Assembly: GCA_020048935.1 (NCBI GenBank)
Contig: JAIFLS010000115.1
Span: forward strand, 1 to 7,450
DNA: 7,450 nt
DNA from: a bacterium
Lineage (GTDB): Bacteria; Verrucomicrobiota; Kiritimatiellia; UBA8416
Direction of reading: 5' to 3'
A program made the translations under genes and the position numbers. The notes under the pieces were generated by a model, which worked only from the letters and a program-made list of their open reading frames with translations, did not search any database and was not told where the DNA came from. Positions 1-5,989 of the stretch are shown here, one piece after another. Each line of letters starts with the position of its first letter. The stretch's first letter is position 1.

Positions 1-194
1 TCGTCGAATCCAGGCGTGCGGTGGAAATCGAGACGCTCAAGGCGGAAGCGGAGGTCGAGCCGCTGCGGCGTCTGGCCGACCAATTGACGGTGCTCAAGCA
101 GAACGGCGAGGCGGCGATGCACGCGTATGTGCGGAATGTGAAACTGGCTCTATTCTCCTGTGCCAAGCGGGTTATTGCGGAGGTGAAACCGTGA
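1..194 (+). CDS. C-terminal end of an SPFH/band 7-type protein (partial, 5' end outside window)
   Basis: Reading from base 3, 63 codons are open and end at TGA 192-194. The visible residues are a charged, alanine- and glutamate-rich helix (VEIETLKAEAEVEPLRRLAD) followed by a more hydrophobic end (VKLALFSCAKRVIAEVKP). This matches the helical coiled-coil tail that follows the SPFH domain in flotillin-, prohibitin- and slipin-like proteins, which oligomerise on membranes. The SPFH domain itself would lie upstream and is not seen, so the assignment rests on the tail and on the complete SPFH gene that follows. The stop overlaps the next gene's GTG start by four bases (GTGA), so the two are very likely co-transcribed and translationally coupled, as in HflK/HflC-like pairs. 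Alternative: any protein ending in a coiled coil. Confidence 0.6.
   Translation, partial: VESRRAVEIETLKAEAEVEPLRRLADQLTVLKQNGEAAMHAYVRNVKLALFSCAKRVIAEVKP
179..185 (+). promoter_or_regulatory. Ribosome binding site deciding the GTG start at 191
   Basis: GGAGGTG lies inside the last codons of the upstream gene, with about seven bases between the AGG core and GTG 191. Together with the GTGA stop/start overlap it favours the non-ATG start over ATG 206 and implies translational coupling of the two SPFH genes. Confidence 0.7.
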
Positions 195-1174
195 ATCTAA
201 TCGTGATGTCCGCCGTTGTTTCCTTTTTCGTTTTCATGATCGGTTTGCCCGTGGCGCTGGGTGTGGCGCGCATCCTTGGTGTCTACGCCATCGTGCGCGA
301 GCGCCAGTGCCGTGTTTACGTGCTGTTCGGCAAGGTGATCGGGACGCTTGACGATCCGGGGTTCTATTTCCTGTGGCCGCGATTGGGCTGGAAGGCGCTG
401 TTCGTGGGGTGGCTGGGGCGTTGTCATGTGACCGACATGCGCCTGGACCAGGCGTACCTGCGCAGTCAGCCGGTCAACTCCGAGGAAGGCGCGCCGATGG
501 GCATCGGGATCTGGTACGAGATGTTCATCAGCGATCCGGTGGCCTACCTTTTCAAGAACGCGGATCCTCGCGGATCGCTGGCGGCCAACGTGGGTAACTC
601 CACGGTGCGATGCCTGAGCAATCTGCCACTGGCCAAGATGCTGGTGGACCGGCACCCCATGAGTCGGACGGTGCGCGAGGAGGTCACACCCAAGTCGAAT
701 GAATGGGGCTATAAACTGGGGTCCATCTACATCCGCAAGGTCCATTTCCGCGATCCTGAGATGATCCGGCAGATCGAAAGCAAAGTGGTGAACCGGCTGC
801 GACAGGTTACCTCGGCCATCCGGCAGGATGGAGCCAACCAGGTCAGCATCATAAGGAGCACGGCAGAGCGCCAGGCGGCGATCGAGTTTGGCAAGGCCTC
901 GGCGGTACGACCGGCCATAGTCGGCAAGGCGATGGCGAACATCTGCAGTGACCCCGAGGTGGCGCAGACGGTATTCGAGATTCTGGAGACGCAGCGGATT
1001 GTGGACGGAGAATGCAATCTCACGCTGGTCCGGATGCCCGCACATGGCATGCTTGCCGATATGCTGACCGCGGAGCCGGGCATCACCCAGGCCAGTATGC
1101 AACCCCTGCCCGTACCGGTGCGCGAGGGCCACGCAACCCTGCCAAAAGTGCTGTCGGCAAGAAACATTGACTGA
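191..1174 (+). CDS. SPFH (band 7/prohibitin-like) domain protein, membrane anchored
   Basis: A protein of 327 residues. Residues 3-34 are hydrophobic and give one N-terminal membrane segment. Then comes the usual SPFH opening, in which an arginine-rich stretch (about 36-41) leads to VYVLFGK and DDPGFYFLWP (54-63). The body to about 205 includes a TDMR-like strand (81-84), GIWYEMFISDPVAYLF (106-121) and a strand-helix segment at 178-203. Residues 204-265 form a charged helical tail. Such proteins assemble into large membrane-bound oligomers that organise membrane domains or regulate proteases; the substrate here is unknown. The GTG start is supported by a strong GGAGGTG at 179-185 and by the 4-bp overlap with the preceding gene. 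An in-frame ATG at 206 would shorten the membrane segment and is less likely. No NfeD-like or protease gene is visible beside it. Family is confident, specific role is not. Confidence 0.85.
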   Translation: MNLIVMSAVVSFFVFMIGLPVALGVARILGVYAIVRERQCRVYVLFGKVIGTLDDPGFYFLWPRLGWKALFVGWLGRCHVTDMRLDQAYLRSQPVNSEEGAPMGIGIWYEMFISDPVAYLFKNADPRGSLAANVGNSTVRCLSNLPLAKMLVDRHPMSRTVREEVTPKSNEWGYKLGSIYIRKVHFRDPEMIRQIESKVVNRLRQVTSAIRQDGANQVSIIRSTAERQAAIEFGKASAVRPAIVGKAMANICSDPEVAQTVFEILETQRIVDGECNLTLVRMPAHGMLADMLTAEPGITQASMQPLPVPVREGHATLPKVLSARNID

Positions 1175-1203
1175 AACCGCACTCGTAATCGCTTTACATC
1201 ATC

Positions 1204-1246
1204 GTGAACCCCCCGCTATGTTACGCATTGTCAATAGGCGGTTCAC
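1204..1246. repeat. Intergenic inverted repeat after the SPFH pair
   Basis: GTGAACC at 1204-1210 is exactly complementary to GGTTCAC at 1240-1246. CC/GG pairs (1212-1213 with 1237-1238) extend the stem past a C.C mismatch, giving nine pairs around a 23-base loop. It starts 30 bases after the stop of the SPFH gene. It has no U tract, so it is not a standard intrinsic terminator. It may be a transcript-end structure or a protein-binding site. The rest of the 1175-1312 gap shows no clear promoter or gene. Confidence 0.45.
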
Positions 1247-1312
1247 AAAGGCATCGCCAGAACATTGCAGGAACATAAGAAGCCGCTCAATAACTTGTTG
1301 TGCGAGGGGATG

Positions 1313-2650
1313 ATGAAGATAAGAATAGCAGTGCTGATCGCCATAATGCTCGGCGTGACGTCCTCTGCGATAGCGGAGATGCTCCATCCGTGGCCACGCG
1401 AGTTCTGGTCAACAAACAGACAATTCTGCATCGTGGTGACGCCACCGGAGAAGCTGGAACATGCGGGCAATTGCCGCGCCGTCATGTTTGAGGTCAAGGG
1501 GACAAACAAGGTGGAGCGATGGGCACGATTTGTGCCTAACAATCTGTCTCCCAGTTACATGTTCATCTCGGACACCGCCGAGTTCATCCTCTCGGTGGGC
1601 GACTGGTCGGAATCATCTCATACTCTACCTGTCGTAGTTTACCGAAAGAACTGGCTCATGCGTGCTCACACCCTTGAATCTCTCGGAGTCGAGTCTCAAG
1701 GGAACATGGTGGACCCCTTCAATTGGCTGGACGGTGCCAAAGTGTTCTTCGGTCCTGAGCAGAAGACCTTTGTCATAGTACTGAAGACTGGACACCCCAT
1801 CGTGATTGAGGAAGCCGGGGATGTGTGGGGGCCGACATCCTCAAATCAGGCTGAACGAGACTCGGTGTTATCGTTCATCACAAAGCACAAGGACTCGGCG
1901 AAGACGATGCTGCAATACATGGAAGAAGCATCGACGTCGCACGGTACGGCGCTGCCGTGCCAACATGTGAAGCCGAACATTTCGGTGACACTCCATGCCC
2001 CAACCGTTCCTCGCATGATTTCCGACGTGAGTGCGCGCGATCTCCCCCCTCAGAGATCTGTCCGGCAGAATGCTGATGGAACGTTCACCAAAATCGAACC
2101 GACAGACGAAGAGATTGAAAGCTGGAAGAAGAAGTTCGCCGCACCGGTTGATCTTGTCGTCGAAATTGAAAATACCTCAACTCGTGAGCTGAGGTTTTTT
2201 GAGGAATGGAACTCATGGGGATACTGCAATCTCAAATTTGCGTTCGGAGACAGCTTTCATGAGTACTGGGTCACAAAGATTCCTGGTCTGTGGTATAGGA
2301 ACTTCTCATCATTCCACACTCTGAGGCCCGGCGAGAGTTTTCAGATTCCAGTGGCCTTCGCTGCCCACATCTGGTCTGGACTAGATCAGGTCGAAACTAA
2401 CGCACCAGCGATTATTTACGTTCGTGCTCTATATGAGCAATACCAAACCCCAATGTTCGGGGGTGCCGAGGGGGTTTGGAGAGGGGCCGCCTCGTCCCCA
2501 TTTTACCCAGCGGCAGCGCTTCTGCCCCGTTTCGGCTTTCGCACAAGCGAGTGGATGCCCGATCAAGAAAATGAAATAGACCAGACGAACGCTCCACTCG
2601 GTGATTTCAGTGATCCTGATGACATCAAAATTGAAATAGAAGATATATGA
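1313..2650 (+). CDS. Secreted protein of unknown function, beta-rich
   Basis: The product has 445 residues and no family I can name. Residues 1-21 are a clear Sec signal peptide: basic MKIR, a hydrophobic core, and cleavage expected after AIA (19-21). Residues 70-125 contain an F-V-P-N-N / F-I-S-D / F-I-L-S-V-G-D-W / VVVYRKN progression ending in a short LESLG helix. This resembles secreted propeller-like or repeat proteins in which a 'status' strand is followed by a 'D-W' turn and a VViY strand. Residues 278-372 read like a beta sandwich (VDLVVEIENTSTRELRFFE, then LRPGESFQIPV and AIIYVRALYE), similar in pattern to Ig-like or BsuPI-like domains. The C-terminus is acidic (420-445). ATG 1313 is preferred because GAGG at 1304-1307 is five bases upstream; ATG 1310 is adjacent and possible. 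A TTG at 1265 would hide the signal peptide and has no ribosome binding site. The domain resemblances are inference. Confidence 0.7.
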   Translation: MKIRIAVLIAIMLGVTSSAIAEMLHPWPREFWSTNRQFCIVVTPPEKLEHAGNCRAVMFEVKGTNKVERWARFVPNNLSPSYMFISDTAEFILSVGDWSESSHTLPVVVYRKNWLMRAHTLESLGVESQGNMVDPFNWLDGAKVFFGPEQKTFVIVLKTGHPIVIEEAGDVWGPTSSNQAERDSVLSFITKHKDSAKTMLQYMEEASTSHGTALPCQHVKPNISVTLHAPTVPRMISDVSARDLPPQRSVRQNADGTFTKIEPTDEEIESWKKKFAAPVDLVVEIENTSTRELRFFEEWNSWGYCNLKFAFGDSFHEYWVTKIPGLWYRNFSSFHTLRPGESFQIPVAFAAHIWSGLDQVETNAPAIIYVRALYEQYQTPMFGGAEGVWRGAASSPFYPAAALLPRFGFRTSEWMPDQENEIDQTNAPLGDFSDPDDIKIEIEDI

Positions 2651-2656
2651 CGGGGA

Positions 2657-2712
2657 TTCATAACCATCACCTGAACCGTATTCCAAAACCGCCGTTTCAC
2701 TATGGTTATGAA
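2657..2712. repeat. Long inverted repeat between the secreted-protein gene and the IS
   Basis: TTCATAACCAT at 2657-2667 is a perfect reverse complement of ATGGTTATGAA at 2702-2712 (11 bp, 34-base interior). Nested complementary pieces exist: CCGTTT at 2692-2697 with AAACGG at 2712-2717, and AACCGT at 2674-2679 with ACGGTT at 2714-2719, so alternative hairpins are possible. It begins seven bases after the stop of the secreted-protein gene and ends 21 bases before the IS left terminus. It may be a transcript-end structure, a remnant repeat, or the structured target beside which the IS inserted. The rest of the gap to the transposase is IS leader. Confidence 0.6.
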
Positions 2713-2733
2713 AACGGTTAGGTCAACGTTGAG

Positions 2734-2745
2734 CCTGTCGAATAA
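2734..2745 (+). repeat. Left terminal inverted repeat of the IS
   Basis: CCTGTCGAATAA is complementary to the right end at 10 of 12 positions. It is preceded by a perfect 10-bp palindrome, TCAACGTTGA (2723-2732), which may belong to the target or to an extended terminus. Confidence 0.6.
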
Positions 2746-2823
2746 TTCACATATTACACATTATTGTGTTGCTCTTTGAGTCTTATTCAGCTATTGTTTC
2801 CTCACACTCACCACAGAAACCAG

Positions 2824-4335
2824 ATGATGATGGTACCGGTCTCGCTGACCGATCAACTGATGCCCGGCACGCTTGAATACGCGATTCACCGCCTGATAGA
2901 GGAGCGGATCGACACGAGCAGCTTTGATGCGGCTTATGCCAACGACGAGCGAGGCCGGAGCGCCTACGATCCGAAAGTGCTTCTCAAAGTCGTGCTCTTT
3001 GGCTATTCACGCGGGATTCTTCACTCGCGGCGTATCGAGCGGGCCTGCAAGGAGAACATAACCTTTATTGCCCTGGCCTGTGGTCAGGCCCCGGACCATA
3101 GCACCGTTGCCGCCTTTGTCTCCTCGATGGGGCAGGAGCAGATCGTCGATCTCTTTACGCAAGTGCTGCTTGTCTGCGAGGAGGAAGGATTGCTGGGCGG
3201 GACACACTTTTCCCTCGACGGGCTCAAGCTCTCCTCGAACGCCTCGAAGGAGTGGAGCGGGAAGCACAGCGACTTGAAAAAGAAGCATGTCAATCTCAGG
3301 AAGAAAGTAACCGAAGCGATTGCCGAGCACCAGCAGGCAGACAGGCATGGCAATGATCCGGATGGCCAGCGGCGCGAGCAGCGGATCAAGCGACTGGAGC
3401 AAAAGGCGGATCGGATCGAGAAGTTCCTCGCGCAGAACGAGCCGAAGACGGGCAAGCGGGGCAAGGAGATCCAGAGCAATGTGACCGATAAGGACTCGGC
3501 CAAGATGACCACCTCGCATGGTGTTGTCCAGGGCTATAACGCCAACGCCGTGGTCGATGGACAGCACCAGGTTATCGTGCATGCCGAGGTCTTCGGGGAT
3601 GGCACCGACAGCACGGCAATGGCCCCCTTGCTCGAGGGCACCCGGCGCAACCTCGAGGCGATCGGCAAAGAGGCCCCACTCAAGGACAAGATCGTCAGTG
3701 CCGATACGGGCTACTTCAGCACCACCAACCTGCAGGCCTGCGAGGATGCACAGGTTGATGCATACGTTCCGGACCCGAAGTTCAGGGAACGCGATGTACG
3801 CTTTGCCGACGCCAAGCGCCACCGCCGCCCGACTGACAAGCACAAGCTCAAATACAAAACCAAATCGCGTTTCAGCAACGATGATTTTCATTTCGATGAT
3901 GCGCTTGGCAAGCTGATCTGTCCGGCAGGCAATGCGCTATATATCAAGAACCGCAATTTCTCTACAAAAGATGGGTATGAGAGCATCGCCTATCAGGCTC
4001 CGGCAAAGATATGCCGCGCATGCCCGCTGCGTGCGAAGTGTCTGCAAAATCCCGATAGCAAATACGGCCGACAGATCCATTATAAAAAGGATCAGCGCCC
4101 CGGTAGTTTGATTGATCAAATGCGTGAGAAGATCGACACGCAATTGGGTAGAAAGACATACGGCAAGCGCCTGGCCATCGTCGAACCGGTTTTCGGCAAC
4201 ATACGAGCCTGTAAAGGCATGGACCGCTTCACGCTAAGGGGAAAGCTGAAGGTCAATCTGCAATGGATGCTCTACTGCCTGGTGCACAACCTCGGCAAAA
4301 TCGCAGCCACACCAGCATACGCACCAGCAGCCTGA
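2824..4335 (+). CDS. IS1182-family DDE transposase
   Basis: Catalyses cut-and-join movement of the surrounding IS. From ATG 2824 the protein has 503 residues, the normal size for the family. The N-terminal DUF772-type region (about 45-100) contains AYDPKVLLKVVLFGYSRGI and the HSTVAAF helix. The first catalytic Asp is D132 in FSLDGLKLSSNAS. A long charged coiled-coil insertion follows (about 140-210). The second Asp is D294 in VSADTGYFS, and the catalytic Glu is E454 in AIVEPVFGNI. A cysteine cluster (C366, C397, C400, C406) sits before the Glu, as in DDE_Tnp_1-type members, and may bind zinc. All three acidic residues are present with no frameshift, so it should be active. The start is uncertain: ATG 2824, 2827 and 2830 are in tandem with only a weak purine stretch upstream, and a TTG at 2764 would add 20 residues that lack family character. 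Confidence 0.92.
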   Translation: MMMVPVSLTDQLMPGTLEYAIHRLIEERIDTSSFDAAYANDERGRSAYDPKVLLKVVLFGYSRGILHSRRIERACKENITFIALACGQAPDHSTVAAFVSSMGQEQIVDLFTQVLLVCEEEGLLGGTHFSLDGLKLSSNASKEWSGKHSDLKKKHVNLRKKVTEAIAEHQQADRHGNDPDGQRREQRIKRLEQKADRIEKFLAQNEPKTGKRGKEIQSNVTDKDSAKMTTSHGVVQGYNANAVVDGQHQVIVHAEVFGDGTDSTAMAPLLEGTRRNLEAIGKEAPLKDKIVSADTGYFSTTNLQACEDAQVDAYVPDPKFRERDVRFADAKRHRRPTDKHKLKYKTKSRFSNDDFHFDDALGKLICPAGNALYIKNRNFSTKDGYESIAYQAPAKICRACPLRAKCLQNPDSKYGRQIHYKKDQRPGSLIDQMREKIDTQLGRKTYGKRLAIVEPVFGNIRACKGMDRFTLRGKLKVNLQWMLYCLVHNLGKIAATPAYAPAA

Positions 4336-4459
4336 GGGCAACAACACCCTGCAACACGGCCAAAAGAGCCTCTCACGAGCCATATCAAGCCCCTGAGAGC
4401 CCGAAACATCACAGCAAACATAAATCCCATAAATCCGAACAATTTCAGGTCAGACATTT

Positions 4460-4471
4460 TTATTTAACAGG
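4460..4471 (-). repeat. Right terminal inverted repeat of the IS
   Basis: TTATTTAACAGG reads CCTGTTAAATAA on the - strand and matches the left end except at two adjacent positions. It lies 125 bases after the transposase stop. A possible extension to TTGAC at 4478-4482 mirrors GTCAA at 2722-2726. Confidence 0.6.
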
Positions 4472-4550
4472 ACTTGATTGACACGAGAAATAATCGCAAG
4501 ATGAGCCCCGAAAATGAATTAATCGACACGCACGTTCGCCCAGAGATAAT

Positions 4551-5294
4551 ATGAGCACAGTCTCAACATTTCGATTAGCGGTCTCACTGCTTCTGCTGTT
4601 TGCCTGTCAAGCAGTAGTGGCGCTCGCAGAGACGATTGTCCACCCGGTAGAAACCCGAGAGTACCCGCAGGAGCAAGGTGTCCTGATCCATGAGTTCCAA
4701 GTCTCTGAATACAATACGTGGTTGGGCGGCACGTACCTCAGTAATAGCCTGTCCTACAAGCCGTCCGGGACCACCACAACTGAACAGATTACAGAATGGA
4801 CGGGGCGATGGGAGAGATATGACCTGTTCGCCCCCAAGATTGTGTACTCACACGGTCTTGCACTCCTTGACCTACCAATCACGAGTCAACTACTTGTTCG
4901 TTCCCCATTGGGCCAGTGGCGAGTATTCAGTTTTACAGAGGAGGAACTCGCAAATCATTCGGCATGGGTTCAGGACCAAACGGATTGGGATCGGTCTCAT
5001 CGCATAGATCAGGTGATCGTCCGAGACGTCGGCTCGAACGCTCCCAGTGTTCTCGTTGAGATCTTGTCCGGTTACGTACGCACCCTTGAGTTTACCATCA
5101 ACCATGCTGATGCATCCCTTTCCCTAGACAAGCTTAACCGTGTACGCCGACGGAGCATCCAGAAGCCATTGCCGAATGTCCCAAACTACTCATCTTGGAT
5201 CTTTGCCAGTGCCGTAGGTGTAGCGGTTCTGCTTCTCGGCGTTCTTTTGTGGAGGATCAAGAAAGGCGAACATCTCGGAGCCTATCGTCGCTAA
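4551..5294 (+). CDS. Type I membrane protein of unknown function
   Basis: The 247-residue product is not recognised. Residues 1-26 are a signal peptide with a leucine-rich core and an ALA cleavage site (24-26). The exported part (27-215) is polar and rich in aromatic residues and threonine, with a TTTTEQ stretch (75-80) and several short beta-like segments such as QLLVRSPLGQWRVFSF (113-128). Residues 216-234 are a strong membrane segment followed by a basic cytoplasmic tail (RIKKGEHLGAYRR), so the body is expected outside the cytoplasmic membrane. A C-terminal anchor with basic tail is reminiscent of protein-sorting tails, but no PEP or LPXTG signature is present. It starts 79 bases after the IS right terminus with only a weak AGAG upstream. 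Function is unknown; the topology is well supported. Confidence 0.7.
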   Translation: MSTVSTFRLAVSLLLLFACQAVVALAETIVHPVETREYPQEQGVLIHEFQVSEYNTWLGGTYLSNSLSYKPSGTTTTEQITEWTGRWERYDLFAPKIVYSHGLALLDLPITSQLLVRSPLGQWRVFSFTEEELANHSAWVQDQTDWDRSHRIDQVIVRDVGSNAPSVLVEILSGYVRTLEFTINHADASLSLDKLNRVRRRSIQKPLPNVPNYSSWIFASAVGVAVLLLGVLLWRIKKGEHLGAYRR

Positions 5295-5300
5295 TCGCGC

Positions 5301-5323
5301 CGAAGGCTCAAGATGAGCGTTCG
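5301..5323 (+). terminator. Hairpin just after the type I membrane protein gene
   Basis: CGAA (5301-5304) pairs with TTCG (5320-5323) and GCTCA (5306-5310) with TGAGC (5314-5318), separated by one G.G mismatch, with an AGA loop. It begins six bases after the stop codon. No U tract follows, so it is a candidate transcript-end or stability hairpin rather than a clear intrinsic terminator. Confidence 0.35.
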
Positions 5324-5362
5324 CATCACGAGAATGATAAATAATGATTCAGGAAAATCAGA

Positions 5363-5391
5363 CTGACAAGGTTCTGATCGCATGGTAAATT
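5363..5391 (+). promoter_or_regulatory. Sigma-70-like promoter for the DUF4160-DUF2442 pair
   Basis: CTGACA at 5363-5368 (five of six to TTGACA) is followed after exactly 17 bases by TAAATT at 5386-5391 (four of six to TATAAT). Transcription would begin near 5398, giving a leader of about 26 bases before ATG 5424, which has AGAGG at 5412-5416. Position and spacing are right, but the -10 is weak. Confidence 0.4.
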
Positions 5392-5423
5392 GTCCCTAAT
5401 GCAATGCGTAGAGAGGACTAAAT

Positions 5424-5684
5424 ATGCCTGAGATATGTAGATTTTTCGGAATCATCATTCGGATGTTTTTTGACGAGCACAACCCTTCACATATCCATGC
5501 GGAATATCAGGGGAACAAGGCTGTTTTCGATTTGAATGGAAACATTACAAAAGGGGATCTTGGATCGCGTACGGCCGTTCGGCTGGTGCGCGAATGGATC
5601 GACTTGCATGGTAACGAATTGCGTGAAGATTGGGAACTCGCTCAAGCGGGAAAAGAAATCAAAAAAATTGCCCCATTGGATTGA
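5424..5684 (+). CDS. DUF4160 domain protein (TA-like module, first gene)
   Basis: The 86-residue product matches the small DUF4160 family along its whole length. It has FFGIIIRMFFDEHNPSHIHAEY (residues 7-28), where a conserved acidic, Asn- and His-containing motif follows a hydrophobic strand, then FDLNG, and the C-terminal helix LVREWIDLHGNELREDWELA. The biochemical role of the family is not established. These genes are commonly found directly before DUF2442 genes, as here, an arrangement that has led to their being regarded as possible toxin-antitoxin or related two-gene modules. The start is well placed, with AGAGG seven bases upstream. The stop is followed after eight bases by the DUF2442 start, and the stop codon forms part of that gene's ribosome binding site, so the two are coupled. 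Confidence 0.85.
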   Translation: MPEICRFFGIIIRMFFDEHNPSHIHAEYQGNKAVFDLNGNITKGDLGSRTAVRLVREWIDLHGNELREDWELAQAGKEIKKIAPLD

Positions 5685-5692
5685 GGTGCATT

Positions 5693-5974
5693 ATGTGGAA
5701 TCTTAATGACGTTAAACAAATTGAATATAAGTCAGATTATATTTTCAGGATTGTCTTTGATGATCGTACTAGCGGTATAGTTGATTTTTCTGAATATTTG
5801 CAACGCGGCCCCATTTTCGCTCCGCTCAAGAATCTTGAATTCTTCCGGCAGGCGAAAATCGAAGGCGGGACAATTTCATGGCCGAACGGGGCGGATATTG
5901 CTCCCGAGACGCTTTATGAGAAATGCGAACAATCGGGTGCACGCGACGGCTCACCCGCCGCGCATGACCCGTGA
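5693..5974 (+). CDS. DUF2442 domain protein with a tail encoded by an attC-like site
   Basis: The product has 93 residues. Residues 6-77 carry the DUF2442 pattern: VKQIEYKSDYIFRIVFDD (strands), GIVDFSEYL, RGPIFAPLKNLEFF, and the diagnostic GTISWPNGADIAPETLY (59-75). DUF2442 proteins are small, of uncertain function, and often paired with DUF4160. ATG 5693 has GAGG at 5683-5686, overlapping the DUF4160 stop; a longer in-frame start at 5630 would lie inside DUF4160 and is rejected. The family normally ends soon after the LYE motif. Here codons 78-93 (ending SGARDGSPAAHDP) come from the structured element at 5924-5982, and the TGA stop lies inside it, as happens when a cassette gene reads into its recombination site. 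Whether this pair is a working toxin-antitoxin system is not shown by sequence. Confidence 0.85.
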   Translation: MWNLNDVKQIEYKSDYIFRIVFDDRTSGIVDFSEYLQRGPIFAPLKNLEFFRQAKIEGGTISWPNGADIAPETLYEKCEQSGARDGSPAAHDP

Positions 5975-5982
5975 CGTTGGAC
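5924..5982 (+). other. attC-like integron recombination site (candidate)
   Basis: The 59-bp element has attC architecture. The right core is GTTGGAC (5976-5982), a perfect fit to GTTRRRY. The left core, TGCGAAC (5924-5930), fits the inverse core only at its AAC end. Between them is a long imperfect stem: CGGGT (5934-5938) with ACCCG (5967-5971), an unpaired G5939, CA with TG, a C.A mismatch, GCG (5943-5945) with CGC (5961-5963), an unpaired A5946, and CGGC (5947-5950) with GCCG (5957-5960), closing on a TCACCC loop. Unpaired bases in one arm and unpaired spacers beside the cores are typical of attC. Exchange would occur after G5976, so a following cassette would begin at TTGGAC, 13 bases before the next ATG. 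No integrase or second clear copy is in the window, so a terminator-like or REP-like hairpin remains possible. Confidence 0.55.
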
Positions 5983-5989
5983 TAAGATT

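Larger units (their letters stand above)
2734..4471 (+). mobile_element. IS1182-family insertion sequence, apparently complete
   Basis: A single uninterrupted DDE transposase gene is bracketed by imperfect inverted repeats, CCTGTCGAATAA at 2734-2745 and TTATTTAACAGG at 4460-4471 (10 of 12 positions complementary). The element would be 1738 bp, normal for a one-ORF IS1182 member. A further GTCAA (2722-2726) and TTGAC (4478-4482) lie outside these cores at nearly the same distance (7 and 6 bases), so the real ends may be 2722 and 4482 (1761 bp). I see no convincing target-site duplication at either pair of boundaries. It lies between two genes and disrupts neither, and the intact reading frame suggests recent or still possible mobility. 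Confidence 0.8.

Noticed and set aside
197..1132. Long open frame of 311 codons on the - strand opposite the SPFH gene
   Set aside because: It mirrors the SPFH gene, has low-complexity His/Arg-rich translation, no ribosome binding site and no family character. It is a by-product of high-GC codon use on the + strand.
3007..3891. Open frame of 294 codons on the - strand inside the transposase
   Set aside because: It is antisense to a clearly recognised transposase with intact catalytic residues; the translation is Leu/Val-rich without any motif.
4336..4459. Possible gene between the transposase stop and the IS right end
   Set aside because: Short frames there (for example the one running from 4263) begin inside the transposase and have no start signal or motif. 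A CTCTCA/TGAGAG inverted repeat (4371-4376, 4394-4399) is present but too small to call a terminator with confidence.
4478..4483. Perfect TTGACA at the IS right junction as an outward -35
   Set aside because: At 16-18 bases downstream there is no acceptable -10 (ATGAGC at 17), so it is not supported as a promoter for the 4551 gene.
5630..5692. Longer start for the DUF2442 gene
   Set aside because: It would overlap DUF4160 by more than 50 bases, has no ribosome binding site, and adds 21 residues unlike the family; ATG 5693 with GAGG fits.
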